From the NCBI GenBank assembly GCA_963922455.1, contig CAWUIO010000003.1, positions 1 through 64,000 of the forward strand: a stretch of DNA of 64,000 nt, given 5' to 3'. Each line of letters begins with the position of its first letter. Position 1 is the stretch's first letter. Under the pieces are notes generated by a model that saw only the letters and a program-made list of their open reading frames with translations, was not told where the DNA came from and made no database searches. Both the position numbers and the translations under genes were made by a program. Origin of the DNA: CAWUIO01 sp963922455 (GTDB lineage: Bacteria; Bacteroidota; Bacteroidia; Cytophagales; Microscillaceae). Of this stretch, positions 46,068-54,887 are shown piece by piece.

Positions 46068-47597
46068 TTATTTTACCGGCAGGCTGCTGCGAAGCGCGAC
46101 GGGAAGCTCTTTGATTTTATTGAGCGCATTCAAGTAGGCATATACCGAAGCCAAAATGATATCGTCGTCTGAGCCATACCCATAATAGTATTGGTCACCG
46201 TAGCAAACTTGTAAATGCACCTTCCCAATATCATCAGCCCCTCCATTGAGCGACTGTAGTTGATACTCCACCAGTTCAATTTCTGCCCCTAAAATGGAAT
46301 TAATTGCCCCAAATGCGGCATCTAATGGTCCTTGGCCCTTAGATTCAGCTTCTCGTTCTTCCTCTGCCACCCGAAGTTTTACTTGAGCGCTAGGGGATTC
46401 CTGGCTGTCAATGTTTACGTGGAAATTCTTTAACTCAATAAGGCGTTCTCCATTACTATTCCCTAATAACTCGAGTAAATCCTCATCTTGGATGCTCTTA
46501 CGGGCATCTGCCATTTTTAAAAAGCGGGGATACACATCGAGCAATTCTTGACGACTTAATTGAAAGCCTAGTCTTTCCAGGCGATGTTTGAGGGCGTGCT
46601 TTCCACTGCGGGCCGTTAACAAGATAGACGATTGGGCTACCCCTACCTCTTCGGGGGAGATAATCTCGTAGTTTTCTCGGTTTTTGAGCACTCCGTCTTG
46701 GTGAATTCCGGAGGAGTGGGCAAAGGCATTTCTTCCTACGATGGCTTTATTGGCCTGTACCGGCATGCGCATCATACGGGATACCATGCGGCTGATGGGA
46801 TACAACTTTGGCGTATGAATTTGGTGCTCTAGCTCTAGTTTTTTATGGGTTTTTAAGACCATCGCTACCTCTTCGAGGGAGGTATTTCCGGCTCGTTCGC
46901 CTACCCCATTGATGGTTACCTCTACTTGGCGCGCACCGTTTTGGAGGCCTGCGATGGCATTGGCGGTGGCCATTCCCAAATCATTGTGGCAGTGTACCGA
47001 GATGATGGCTTGCTCGATATTGGCAACATTATCTTTCAAGCAGCGGATCATCGCTCCATAATCTTCGGGCAGGCAGTAGCCCGTAGTGTCGGGAATATTG
47101 ACTACGCTTGCCCCTGCCTCAATAACGGCTTGGATCATCGTGCACAGATACTCCCAGTCGGCCCGACCGGCATCTTCGGCATAAAACTCCACTTCGTCTA
47201 CACGGGCCCGGGCGTAAGCAACGGCATCTACGGCCTTTTGTAAGACTTTTTCGCGAGTGCTATTAAATTTATGCTTGATATGATAATCAGAAGCTCCCAA
47301 ACCTGTATGGATACGTTTCCGTTTGGCATATTGGAGGGCTTCGGCGGCTTTGTCAATGTCTTTAAATTCGGCTCGGCTTAGGGCACAAATCACCGGAGCC
47401 GAAACGGCTTTGGAAATTTCTACTACCGATTGAAAATCTCCCGGACTCGATATCGGGAATCCGGCTTCGATTACATCAACCCCCAGCTCTTCCAGCTCCC
47501 GGGCGATCATTACCTTTTCTAAGGTAGAAAGTTGACAACCGGGTACTTGTTCGCCGTCCCGTAAGGTCGTATCAAAAAAGTGTACCTTATCTTTCAT
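46068..47597 (-). CDS. leuA: 2-isopropylmalate synthase
   Basis: First committed step of leucine synthesis: acetyl-CoA plus 2-oxoisovalerate gives 2-isopropylmalate. The 509-residue protein has the DRE-TIM signature FFDTTLRDGEQVPG at its N-terminus, metal-binding SVHCHNDLGMATANA (about 200-214), and GVGERAGNTSLEEV. The C-terminal LeuA regulatory domain (about 370-505) for leucine feedback is present. The length fits feedback-regulated LeuA; citramalate synthase is less likely. It is the last gene of leuC-leuD-leuB-leuA, 88 nt after leuB. Confidence 0.95.
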   Translation of the reverse strand: MKDKVHFFDTTLRDGEQVPGCQLSTLEKVMIARELEELGVDVIEAGFPISSPGDFQSVVEISKAVSAPVICALSRAEFKDIDKAAEALQYAKRKRIHTGLGASDYHIKHKFNSTREKVLQKAVDAVAYARARVDEVEFYAEDAGRADWEYLCTMIQAVIEAGASVVNIPDTTGYCLPEDYGAMIRCLKDNVANIEQAIISVHCHNDLGMATANAIAGLQNGARQVEVTINGVGERAGNTSLEEVAMVLKTHKKLELEHQIHTPKLYPISRMVSRMMRMPVQANKAIVGRNAFAHSSGIHQDGVLKNRENYEIISPEEVGVAQSSILLTARSGKHALKHRLERLGFQLSRQELLDVYPRFLKMADARKSIQDEDLLELLGNSNGERLIELKNFHVNIDSQESPSAQVKLRVAEEEREAESKGQGPLDAAFGAINSILGAEIELVEYQLQSLNGGADDIGKVHLQVCYGDQYYYGYGSDDDIILASVYAYLNALNKIKELPVALRSSLPVK

Positions 47598-47685
47598 GAT
47601 GTATTAAAATGCGAATTAAAGATTCGTTTATTGTTTATGCTTCAAATTAAATGCAGAAATTTAGTTTATCCAGGCCTTGGATCAA

Positions 47686-48780
47686 TTAAGACAAGGGCTC
47701 TCTCTGAAACATAAATTCTACAATTTTTTCACAAATTGCTTTGGTACCTAGTACCCTATCTCTTGGTGTATTCTCGGTGGCAATATCGGCGGTACGATAA
47801 CCCGAACGTAAGCAATGGGCTATCGTTTGACGAATGAGTTGGGCGGCCTCCGTCATCTCCAAGGCATCTTCTAAGAGTAAAGCTGCCGATAAGATAGAGG
47901 CCAGAGGATTGGCAATCCCCTTACCCGCCAAATCGGGGGCCGAACCGTGTACCGGCTCGTATAGGCCAACGGAGTCCCCCACTGAGGCCGAAGGTAATAA
48001 ACCTAAAGAGCCACTAATCTCAGAACCCGCATCGGTAAGAATGTCACCAAACATATTTCCGGTAAGTACCACATCAAATTGACGAGGATTTTTAATGAGT
48101 TGCATAGCCATATTGTCTACATAGATATGGCGTAGCTTGACTTCGGGATAAAATTTACCCACACTGGTTACCACCTCTCTCCACAAGCGTGAAGATTCTA
48201 GAACATTGGCTTTATCGGCCGAATGTAGTTGTTTTCTTCGCCGAGAGGCTGCCTGGAAAGCTTTATGGGCAATACGTTCCACTTCCTTGCGGGTATAAAT
48301 CATGGTGTCAAGGGCGGTATCTCCATCATCTCGACGCTCTCGGGGAGTACCAAAATAAATTCCTCCCGTTAGCTCTCGGTAAAATAAAATATCCACCCCT
48401 TGTAATACCTGTGGTTTGATGGAGGAAGCATCGATAAGTTCATCAAAAACTTGGATCGGCCGGATATTGGTGTATAAGCCCAGTTCTTGACGCAAACGAA
48501 GCAGGCCTTGCTCGGGCCTTACGGGGCTTTGAGGGTTTAAATCATAATAAGGATGCCCTACTGCTCCCAAAAGAATAGCATCAGAGCCCTTACAAGTCTC
48601 TAAGGTAAACTTAGGCAATGGGTCATCATAATCTTGAATGGCACAATGGCCCAAGGGAGCAAGACGAAAATCAAAACTATAATCCATTATTTCGCCAATA
48701 GCCTTCAAAATACCCACACTACATTGGGTCACTTCGGGCCCTATCCCGTCTCCGCCTAAAATTGCGATTGTCTTTTGCAT
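47686..48780 (-). CDS. leuB: 3-isopropylmalate dehydrogenase
   Basis: Oxidises and decarboxylates 3-isopropylmalate with NAD+. The 364-residue protein has the N-terminal GGDGIGPEV, the substrate loop RELTGGIYFGTPRER, and the metal/NAD signature NMFGDILTDAGSEISGSLG (about 242-260) followed by EPVHGSAPDLAGKGIANP. Key Arg and Lys residues are present and the length is normal. It follows leuD by 84 nt in the same operon. Confidence 0.96.
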   Translation of the reverse strand: MQKTIAILGGDGIGPEVTQCSVGILKAIGEIMDYSFDFRLAPLGHCAIQDYDDPLPKFTLETCKGSDAILLGAVGHPYYDLNPQSPVRPEQGLLRLRQELGLYTNIRPIQVFDELIDASSIKPQVLQGVDILFYRELTGGIYFGTPRERRDDGDTALDTMIYTRKEVERIAHKAFQAASRRRKQLHSADKANVLESSRLWREVVTSVGKFYPEVKLRHIYVDNMAMQLIKNPRQFDVVLTGNMFGDILTDAGSEISGSLGLLPSASVGDSVGLYEPVHGSAPDLAGKGIANPLASILSAALLLEDALEMTEAAQLIRQTIAHCLRSGYRTADIATENTPRDRVLGTKAICEKIVEFMFQREPLS

Positions 48781-48864
48781 GTTAGTCAGGTGGTTTACAA
48801 GTATTCAATATATAAATGTTATTTTAATTTCTGACCGCTAGTCATTAAAATTGAAAAATAAAGT

Positions 48865-49458
48865 CTATAAAACACGTTTTTCTTCAAATTCTTGGATCTC
48901 AGGGGTCAAAGCTAATAAATAGTCTAAATCATCTAAGCCTTGTAGCAAGCACATTTTCTTGTAGGCATTGATTTCAAAAGATTCTTGGGCTCCTGTGCTA
49001 AGCAATTGAATCGTTTGATTTTCTAAGTCTACCTTGATTGGGGTATCCTTTTGATTTTGTACCGCCTGCAAAAGGCTGTCAAGAAAGTCATCGCTTACTT
49101 GAACTGGCAACAAATGGTTATTCAGGGCATTATTTTTAAAGATATCGGCAAAAAAGCTAGATACTACCACTTTGAAGCCATAATCTTTGAGGGCCCAGGC
49201 GGCGTGCTCCCGGCTAGAGCCACAGCCAAAGTTTTTACCTGCCAGTAGAATTTCACCAGAGTATCGCCCATCATTGAGTACAAAGTCGGCAATAGGATTT
49301 CCAGATTTGTCAAAGCGCCAGTCCCTAAATAAATTCTCCCCAAAGTTTTCCCGACTGACGGCTTTTAGGAAACGGGCTGGGATAATCTGATCGGTATCCA
49401 CATTTTCCATGGGGAGGGGTACGGCGCTTGATTCTATGATACTAAAATGAGAACTCAT
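48865..49458 (-). CDS. leuD: 3-isopropylmalate dehydratase small subunit
   Basis: Small swivelling subunit of isopropylmalate isomerase, partner of LeuC. The 197-residue protein shows NVDTDQIIPARFLK (about 19-32) and the hallmark AGKNFGCGSSREHAAWALKDYGF (split over about 72-94), which binds substrate at the subunit interface. Length is normal for the bacterial type. It starts 16 nt after the leuC stop codon. Confidence 0.96.
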   Translation of the reverse strand: MSSHFSIIESSAVPLPMENVDTDQIIPARFLKAVSRENFGENLFRDWRFDKSGNPIADFVLNDGRYSGEILLAGKNFGCGSSREHAAWALKDYGFKVVVSSFFADIFKNNALNNHLLPVQVSDDFLDSLLQAVQNQKDTPIKVDLENQTIQLLSTGAQESFEINAYKKMCLLQGLDDLDYLLALTPEIQEFEEKRVL

Positions 49459-49474
49459 ACGTAATAATTTAAGC

Positions 49475-50890
49475 CTACAATAATTGACGGATGTCTTGGA
49501 TGGTTCCGTGGAGTGCCGCCGCCGCTGCGGTGAGGGGGCTTACCAAAAAAGTACGGGCACCGGGCCCTTGCCTTCCTTCAAAGTTACGATTGGAAGTAGA
49601 AACACAGTACTTACCAGCGGGTACTTTGTCTTCATTCATACCCAAGCAAGCGGAGCAGCCTGGTTCGCGTAATTCGAAGCCGGCTTCCCTAAAGATTTGA
49701 TCTAAGCCTTCTTCTTGGGCTTGTTTTTCTACCCTTTTGGAACCAGGAATGATCCAAACCTCTATATTTGGGGCTTTTTTCTTGCCTTTGACCAAATCGG
49801 CTACGAGGCGTAAATCCTCGATGCGAGAATTGGTGCAACTTCCTATGAATACATAATCTATGGCTTTTCCCAGGAGGGTTTCTCCTTCTTTTAAGTCCAT
49901 GTATTTTAGGGCCTTTTGAAAATTGGGCAATTCTTTAGCGCCTATATCAGATAAGGCCGGGATGGTTTGACTAATGCCCATGCCCATGCCGGGGTTGGTA
50001 CCATAGGTGATCATGGGTTCTATTGCCGGAGCATCTATTGCTAAGACTTTGTCGTAAGCAGCTCCTTCATCACTCCTAAGGGACAACCAATAGGTGCTGG
50101 CTTTTTCCCAATCTTCTCCTTGGGGAGAAAAGTCCCGGCCTTGGAGATAATCCAAGGTATGTTGATCGGGGGCGATTAAGCCCCCACGGGCCCCCATTTC
50201 GATGCTCATATTGCAAATCGTCATCCGGGCTTCCATAGACAGGGCCTCAATAGTATCGCCGGCATACTCTACAAAATATCCGGTACCTCCCGATACTCCT
50301 AGCCTGGATATGATATACAGGATAATGTCTTTTGAGCTTACCCCCGGGCTCAAAGGCCCATTGATCTCAATTTTCATCGTTTTGGGACGGTATTGCAGCA
50401 AGGATTGGGTAGCTAAGACGTGGCCTACTTCACTGGTACCAATACCAAAAGCTATGGCTCCAAATGCTCCGTGGGTGGAGGTATGGCTATCTCCGCATAC
50501 AATGGTGCTACCCGGTTGGGTAATTCCTAATTCTGGGCCAATAACATGGACAATGCCTTGATTGGGATGACCGAGTCCATAGAGCTCAAGGCCAAACTCT
50601 TCGCAATTTCGGATCAGGGTCTCGACTTGGAAGCGGGATAAGGCATCTTGGATGGGTAAGTGTTGGTTGAGGGTAGGAACGTTATGATCGGCGGTGGCCA
50701 CGGTTTGTTGGGGCCGCGCAACCTCTAAGCCTCGATCTTTGAGGGTTTGGAACGCTTGGGGACTTGTTACCTCATGTATGAAATGGGTATCGATATATAA
50801 AACATCAGGGAAACCCGGCTTGCTTTGCGCTATGTGGGCATTCCATATTTTATCAAAAGTAGTTTTAGGAGTTTTTGGCGTACTTGTCAT
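49475..50890 (-). CDS. leuC: 3-isopropylmalate dehydratase large subunit
   Basis: Aconitase-like catalytic subunit of isopropylmalate isomerase. The 471-residue protein carries the cluster motifs CGDSHTSTHGAFGAIAFG (about 132-149), FIGSCTNSRIEDL (about 349-361) and EPGCSACLGMN (about 408-418), whose Cys residues hold the 4Fe-4S cluster. It is first in leuCDBA and is preceded by the best promoter match in the window. The leader is only about 45 nt and holds no visible leader peptide or T-box, so attenuation of the usual kinds is not evident. Confidence 0.96.
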   Translation of the reverse strand: MTSTPKTPKTTFDKIWNAHIAQSKPGFPDVLYIDTHFIHEVTSPQAFQTLKDRGLEVARPQQTVATADHNVPTLNQHLPIQDALSRFQVETLIRNCEEFGLELYGLGHPNQGIVHVIGPELGITQPGSTIVCGDSHTSTHGAFGAIAFGIGTSEVGHVLATQSLLQYRPKTMKIEINGPLSPGVSSKDIILYIISRLGVSGGTGYFVEYAGDTIEALSMEARMTICNMSIEMGARGGLIAPDQHTLDYLQGRDFSPQGEDWEKASTYWLSLRSDEGAAYDKVLAIDAPAIEPMITYGTNPGMGMGISQTIPALSDIGAKELPNFQKALKYMDLKEGETLLGKAIDYVFIGSCTNSRIEDLRLVADLVKGKKKAPNIEVWIIPGSKRVEKQAQEEGLDQIFREAGFELREPGCSACLGMNEDKVPAGKYCVSTSNRNFEGRQGPGARTFLVSPLTAAAAALHGTIQDIRQLL

Positions 50891-50939
50891 AAGAGCCTAG
50901 GTAAGTATACACTTGCCTTCTTTGATTTAGTTATTTTTT

Positions 50940-50969
50940 CAAAGGTAAAAAGAATGCTATACATGCAAA
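50940..50969 (-). promoter_or_regulatory. leuCDBA promoter (Bacteroidota primary-sigma type)
   Basis: On the minus strand TTTG (50966-50969), an 18-nt spacer and TACCTTTG (50940-50947), an exact match to the -7 consensus TAnnTTTG. It lies about 50 nt upstream of the leuC start codon, leaving a short leader. This is the clearest promoter in the window and supports a Bacteroidota host. Confidence 0.75.
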
Positions 50970-51154
50970 TAAATCACTTAATTTTTTTTAAGAAGCATTC
51001 ATATTCAAAGGAAAAATGGCACTTTTCCCAAATAAATTTAAACAAAAGCTCTTTTCTGAAAATAACTATCCCCGTGTATTGTTTTGGGTGTACAATTTAT
51101 AGGGGGGGCATCTGGCAAATTGTATGAGATGTGCTTTTGGTATATCTAGGGTAT

Positions 51155-51287
51155 GGCTGAGGGATAGAGCGGCATGTTTGAGCTCGTTGGGCCTTGTGGG
51201 GAAAGGCAGCGAGTAGCGAAAGCCCGACCCTGCCCAAGCTACATTGCCTATAAGATACCGGGGAACCTACTGGGCAGGGGCAGCCCC
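51155..51287 (+). repeat. Dispersed structured repeat, copy J
   Basis: Head GGCTGAGGGATAGAG, tail GCAGCCCC. The P4 stem is CCCTGCCCA (51228-51236) with TGGGCAGGG (51271-51279), a C-G to T-A change with pairing kept, around a 34-nt loop. The core is GAGTAGCGAAAGCCC. It lies between divergent genes leuC and 51451-51924; it is the only copy with start codons on both sides at a distance (leuC promoter about 185 bp to the left). Confidence 0.9.
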
Positions 51288-51450
51288 CAATACATCCCTT
51301 GGGGGTTTACCAGAGCAAAATTTAAAAATTGCCTTACTGAACTAAAAGAAACTGAAAAAATTTAAAAAAAAATGTAAAATATCGATAACGTTTGGCAAAA
51401 ACCCGACTCTATAGGATAAATACGTGCAATATCATTAAATCTATCCTCTC

Positions 51451-51924
51451 ATGTCGGTATCATTTAGTAATATAAACAACAGTACATTTAGCCCAATATC
51501 CGTTCAATTAGCACCCATTGGGAAGGTTCCATTTAGTCGAATACGCATTACGGCTAGTAAGCGAATTTTTTTAATGGATTATGGCAATCAAGAATTGGTT
51601 TTGCAGCCCTTGATGAAGTCCTTGTACATCCTTTATCTAAAACATCCGGAGGGGATATCGCTCTATGATTTGGTAGATTATGAAACCGAACTACTCGACA
51701 TATATTCTTCAATCAGCAACTTAGCCAATTTGCATGTATTAAGAAATAATATTAAGCGTTTAATTGATCGTCAAGACAACTCAATCAATGAAAAAATTTC
51801 CCGCATCCGGGCAGCGGTTCGTAAAGTTTGCCCAGCTGGGATAGCAGATTTGTATTGCATCCGAGGGCCAAGAGGCCAAGCCAAGCGCATTCAAGTTGAT
51901 TATCAATTTATACAGTGGAGTTAA
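51451..51924 (+). CDS. Conserved hypothetical protein, possibly winged-helix
   Basis: A 157-residue cytoplasmic protein. Residues 1-50 look like a beta-rich leader; from residue 50 (LVLQPLMKSLYILYLKHPEGISLYDLVDY) it reads like a helix-turn-helix arrangement with a conserved tail, NSINEKISRIRAAVRKV (about 111-127), then CIRGPRGQAKRIQV. The HPEGI..YDLVDYE.ELL pattern seems common in small Bacteroidota proteins, but I cannot name a family. It stands alone, with its own intrinsic terminator downstream. Confidence 0.65.
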   Translation: MSVSFSNINNSTFSPISVQLAPIGKVPFSRIRITASKRIFLMDYGNQELVLQPLMKSLYILYLKHPEGISLYDLVDYETELLDIYSSISNLANLHVLRNNIKRLIDRQDNSINEKISRIRAAVRKVCPAGIADLYCIRGPRGQAKRIQVDYQFIQWS

Positions 51925-52032
51925 TAGTTTGGATACCAGCCCATCCGAATATTTTCGTCTCCAATATCCTTTGACCCATCTTTTTTGAGAATTGAGTCAA
52001 GATTCAAGCAAACAACTTTTGAGCTATAAAAT

Positions 52033-52061
52033 AACCTGGACCTATGTTCGGGTTTTTTTTT
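52033..52061 (+). terminator. Intrinsic terminator of the 51451-51924 gene
   Basis: AACCTGGA (52033-52040) pairs with TTCGGGTT (52047-52054; two G-T wobbles) around CCTATG, followed by a run of nine T (52053-52061). It is about 110 nt after the stop codon and just before the end of the convergent phosphatase gene. Confidence 0.8.
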
Positions 52062-52071
52062 GCTGGGCACC

Positions 52072-54828
52072 TTATATTTTTAGCCCGATGATGAGGATAT
52101 CATCCATCTGTTTGTAGTCTCCTTTCCAGCTTTGAAACGCGTGCATGAGTTGGGCTTGCTGTTCGGCGAGCGGCTTTTCCCAGATGTTGAGAAGGAGTTT
52201 TTTAAATTTTTTCGTCATAAACTTCCGGTTGTCAACTCCGCCAAACTGGTCTGGGAAACCGTCGGAAAAGAGATACAAGGTATCTCCTTTTTGAAGTTGG
52301 ACTTCGTGGTTGGTAAAGGTCTTTTTATTACGGTACCGGAAGGTGCCCCCAATAGGGAAAGAACTTCCTTTGAACTCTTGCATTTGCTTATTACGAATCA
52401 GATAGAGTGGGCGATAGGCCCCGGCAAATTGCAATTTTTGGGTTTTACGATGGTAGGCACACAGGGCAAGGTCCATTCCGTCCCGGCTTTTGGACCCATT
52501 TTGCTTTTGTTTGAGAACCTCGGTTACTTCTTTATCTAAATTTTCCAAGATTAAGCCAGGTTCGGTGATCCCTTGTTCCAAGACAATTTTATTGAGGTTG
52601 GAATAACCAATAATAGACATAAAGGCACCTGGTACGCCATGCCCGGTACAATCTACGGCGGCAATCAGAGAGTAATCCCCTTTGTGAGCGTACCAATAAA
52701 AGTCACCACTTACAATATCCTTGGGTAAATACAGCACAAAGTGCTCTTCAAAACCTTCTTGGATTAGCTCATGGTGGGGAAGAATGGCTTGTTGTATTCT
52801 TTGGGCATATTCGATACTAGAAGTGATATCTTTGTTCTTTTTCTCCAATTCGGTCACCAGGCTGGCAATGCGGTTGGCTTCTTCTAATTGTTTTTGGGTA
52901 CGTTTTTTCTCGGTGATATCGCGGATGGAGATCACCTTCATCAGTTCTCGATCGTATGTGGCTTCCCGGGACTGGATCTCCACGGGAAAGGTTTTTCCGT
53001 CTTTTCGGACAGCCACGGTTTCGTGGGCCAGGCCGTCTTCCAACATTTTTTTATCGATGATCTCAAAGCGGTATTTATGGGCAATCAAGTCGACATAGTG
53101 TTTCCCGATGAGCTCGCGGGGGGCATCATAGCCCATCATCTTGATCAATACGGTATTGGCATCTTTGATTTGATTTCCGTCAAGAAAGAGAATTCCTTCT
53201 TGGGTAACTTCAGAAAGCTTCCGAAAGCGCTCTTCATTGTCTTTGATTTTACGGACACTTTTGCGTAAGCGTTTTTGGGTCAGTTGGGAATCGGCAAAAA
53301 GTTGGTTGATGCGTTTTTGATCCAGGAGGGTGCTGAGATGGGCCCCAATATTTTCACTAATACGATCTAATAGCTCGATATACCGTTTTTCTAGGGGCTG
53401 GGCCGCCGTCATCTCCAATACGCCGGCAATTTCATTGTTATACGAGAGGGGGAGTACAATTAAGCATTTGGGGTATATCTCTTCTGTCCCAGATAAGCTC
53501 CTTAATAAACCGGCATCTTCATCGGAGACCTCTAAGTTGATAGGGTTCATACTTTTGGCTACTTGGCCAACCAGGTTTTCCCCCAATTTAACCTCGGCTT
53601 TTTCTATTAGGTCTTCATTGCCGGTGGCGTAATTGCCGGTGAGGTACAGGGTTTTCTTTTCGGCATCGTGTACATATAAAACAGCTTGCAAGCCGTTTAC
53701 GTAGGGGACAAACTCGGAGAGGAAGTGATCGGACCAGGAAAAAATACTTTGACTGGTTTGCCATCGCATCACATTGGTAAAATGATTGACGGCCGTATCC
53801 AAAAAGCGAGCGGCTTCCAATTGCTCGTTGATGTGCATGACATTATAGGTCTCTTCCAGCTTGGTATTTTTATCTTGTAGCTCTTGGTGGGCAAAGGTGA
53901 GTTCGTCGCGGGTTTTCAAGAGGTCCCGGTTGGTTTTTTTAAGGGCTTCAGCATTGAGCCGGGTTACTTTTTCTACTACTTTTAGTTGATGGTAGGCTAC
54001 CGATATTTCTCGGTTACGTTCTCGGGCATCATCGTGGGCTTCTTCTAGATCGTATAAATAACTTCGAATTTTACGAATGATGGGAGGAAATAAGAAAATG
54101 GCCTCCAAAAGCAAAACCAAGGCCCCAAACCCTAAGACCAGGCGTTGGTAAAGTTTTAACCTTCGAATGTAAGCCTGGGCCTCTTGATTATACTCTTCAG
54201 ACATCTTACTAAGATTATCGGTCAGTTCTCGCTCCCGTTTAAGCATTTTGGAAATGTTCAGGTTAATTTGTCGGTGGAGTTGCGCTTCCAAGCGGGATCG
54301 CTTTCGGGCTTTCATCTCCTCTTTTTTGAGCTGGATGAGTGAGCGGGAGGCATCGACAATAGGCTGAGAATAGGTTTTATTACGGCTCAGTAAGGTGTCT
54401 AAGCGGCCGTTGTCCAGGCCACGGGCCCTTAGCACCGAATCGCCCCGGAGCAAGATACTTTGGGAGCGATTGAAGGTATTTAAGCGTTTTTCTAAGGAAT
54501 TAATTTGCCTTTCGCAGTATTTCAGTTGGTCACAATTCTCGAGAATCAGGACTTTTTTGGCAATCTCTTGGCTTAATACATTTTGCTTACCGATCACATT
54601 AATCTGGTTAACAAATAAGCCTTGTTTGTCCAGCCCAAAGTTGAGTAAGTAGTAGCTAATGATAAAAAGCAGAGCTGTTACGATTAGGGCCAACCAATAG
54701 CGCTCAGTAAATTGTCGGGTTGGGTTTTTGAAAACCTGTGAGGGGGTTTCCAGCTCCATTCCATTAGAAGATACCGGGGAGGAGTCCGGATCTTCGGGCA
54801 AGGCATGTAAGTCCCTTGAGTCTTCCAT
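52072..54828 (-). CDS. Sensor phosphatase: PilJ-like-GAF-PAS-SpoIIE
   Basis: A 918-residue membrane sensor. A cytosolic N-terminus precedes the first helix (about 45-63). The periplasmic domain (about 65-225) has NVIGKQNVLSQEIAKKVLIL, the pattern of PilJ/NarX-type sensing domains. Second helix at about 228-246, then a coiled coil, GAF (about 350-510), PAS (about 535-650) and SpoIIE/PP2C phosphatase (about 690-918) with VSGDFYWY, AAVDCTGHGVPGAFMS and DGFPDQFGG...MDDILIIG. The catalytic half resembles the SiaA-like protein at 32986-36624, so it too may act on a SiaC-type target, but no kinase or target gene is adjacent. Confidence 0.9.
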   Translation of the reverse strand: MEDSRDLHALPEDPDSSPVSSNGMELETPSQVFKNPTRQFTERYWLALIVTALLFIISYYLLNFGLDKQGLFVNQINVIGKQNVLSQEIAKKVLILENCDQLKYCERQINSLEKRLNTFNRSQSILLRGDSVLRARGLDNGRLDTLLSRNKTYSQPIVDASRSLIQLKKEEMKARKRSRLEAQLHRQINLNISKMLKRERELTDNLSKMSEEYNQEAQAYIRRLKLYQRLVLGFGALVLLLEAIFLFPPIIRKIRSYLYDLEEAHDDARERNREISVAYHQLKVVEKVTRLNAEALKKTNRDLLKTRDELTFAHQELQDKNTKLEETYNVMHINEQLEAARFLDTAVNHFTNVMRWQTSQSIFSWSDHFLSEFVPYVNGLQAVLYVHDAEKKTLYLTGNYATGNEDLIEKAEVKLGENLVGQVAKSMNPINLEVSDEDAGLLRSLSGTEEIYPKCLIVLPLSYNNEIAGVLEMTAAQPLEKRYIELLDRISENIGAHLSTLLDQKRINQLFADSQLTQKRLRKSVRKIKDNEERFRKLSEVTQEGILFLDGNQIKDANTVLIKMMGYDAPRELIGKHYVDLIAHKYRFEIIDKKMLEDGLAHETVAVRKDGKTFPVEIQSREATYDRELMKVISIRDITEKKRTQKQLEEANRIASLVTELEKKNKDITSSIEYAQRIQQAILPHHELIQEGFEEHFVLYLPKDIVSGDFYWYAHKGDYSLIAAVDCTGHGVPGAFMSIIGYSNLNKIVLEQGITEPGLILENLDKEVTEVLKQKQNGSKSRDGMDLALCAYHRKTQKLQFAGAYRPLYLIRNKQMQEFKGSSFPIGGTFRYRNKKTFTNHEVQLQKGDTLYLFSDGFPDQFGGVDNRKFMTKKFKKLLLNIWEKPLAEQQAQLMHAFQSWKGDYKQMDDILIIGLKI

Positions 54829-54887
54829 GAATCAGCTCAAAATTTGTTTTTAATATAAACCGCTTCGCAATCTAGGTGTATCAATGG

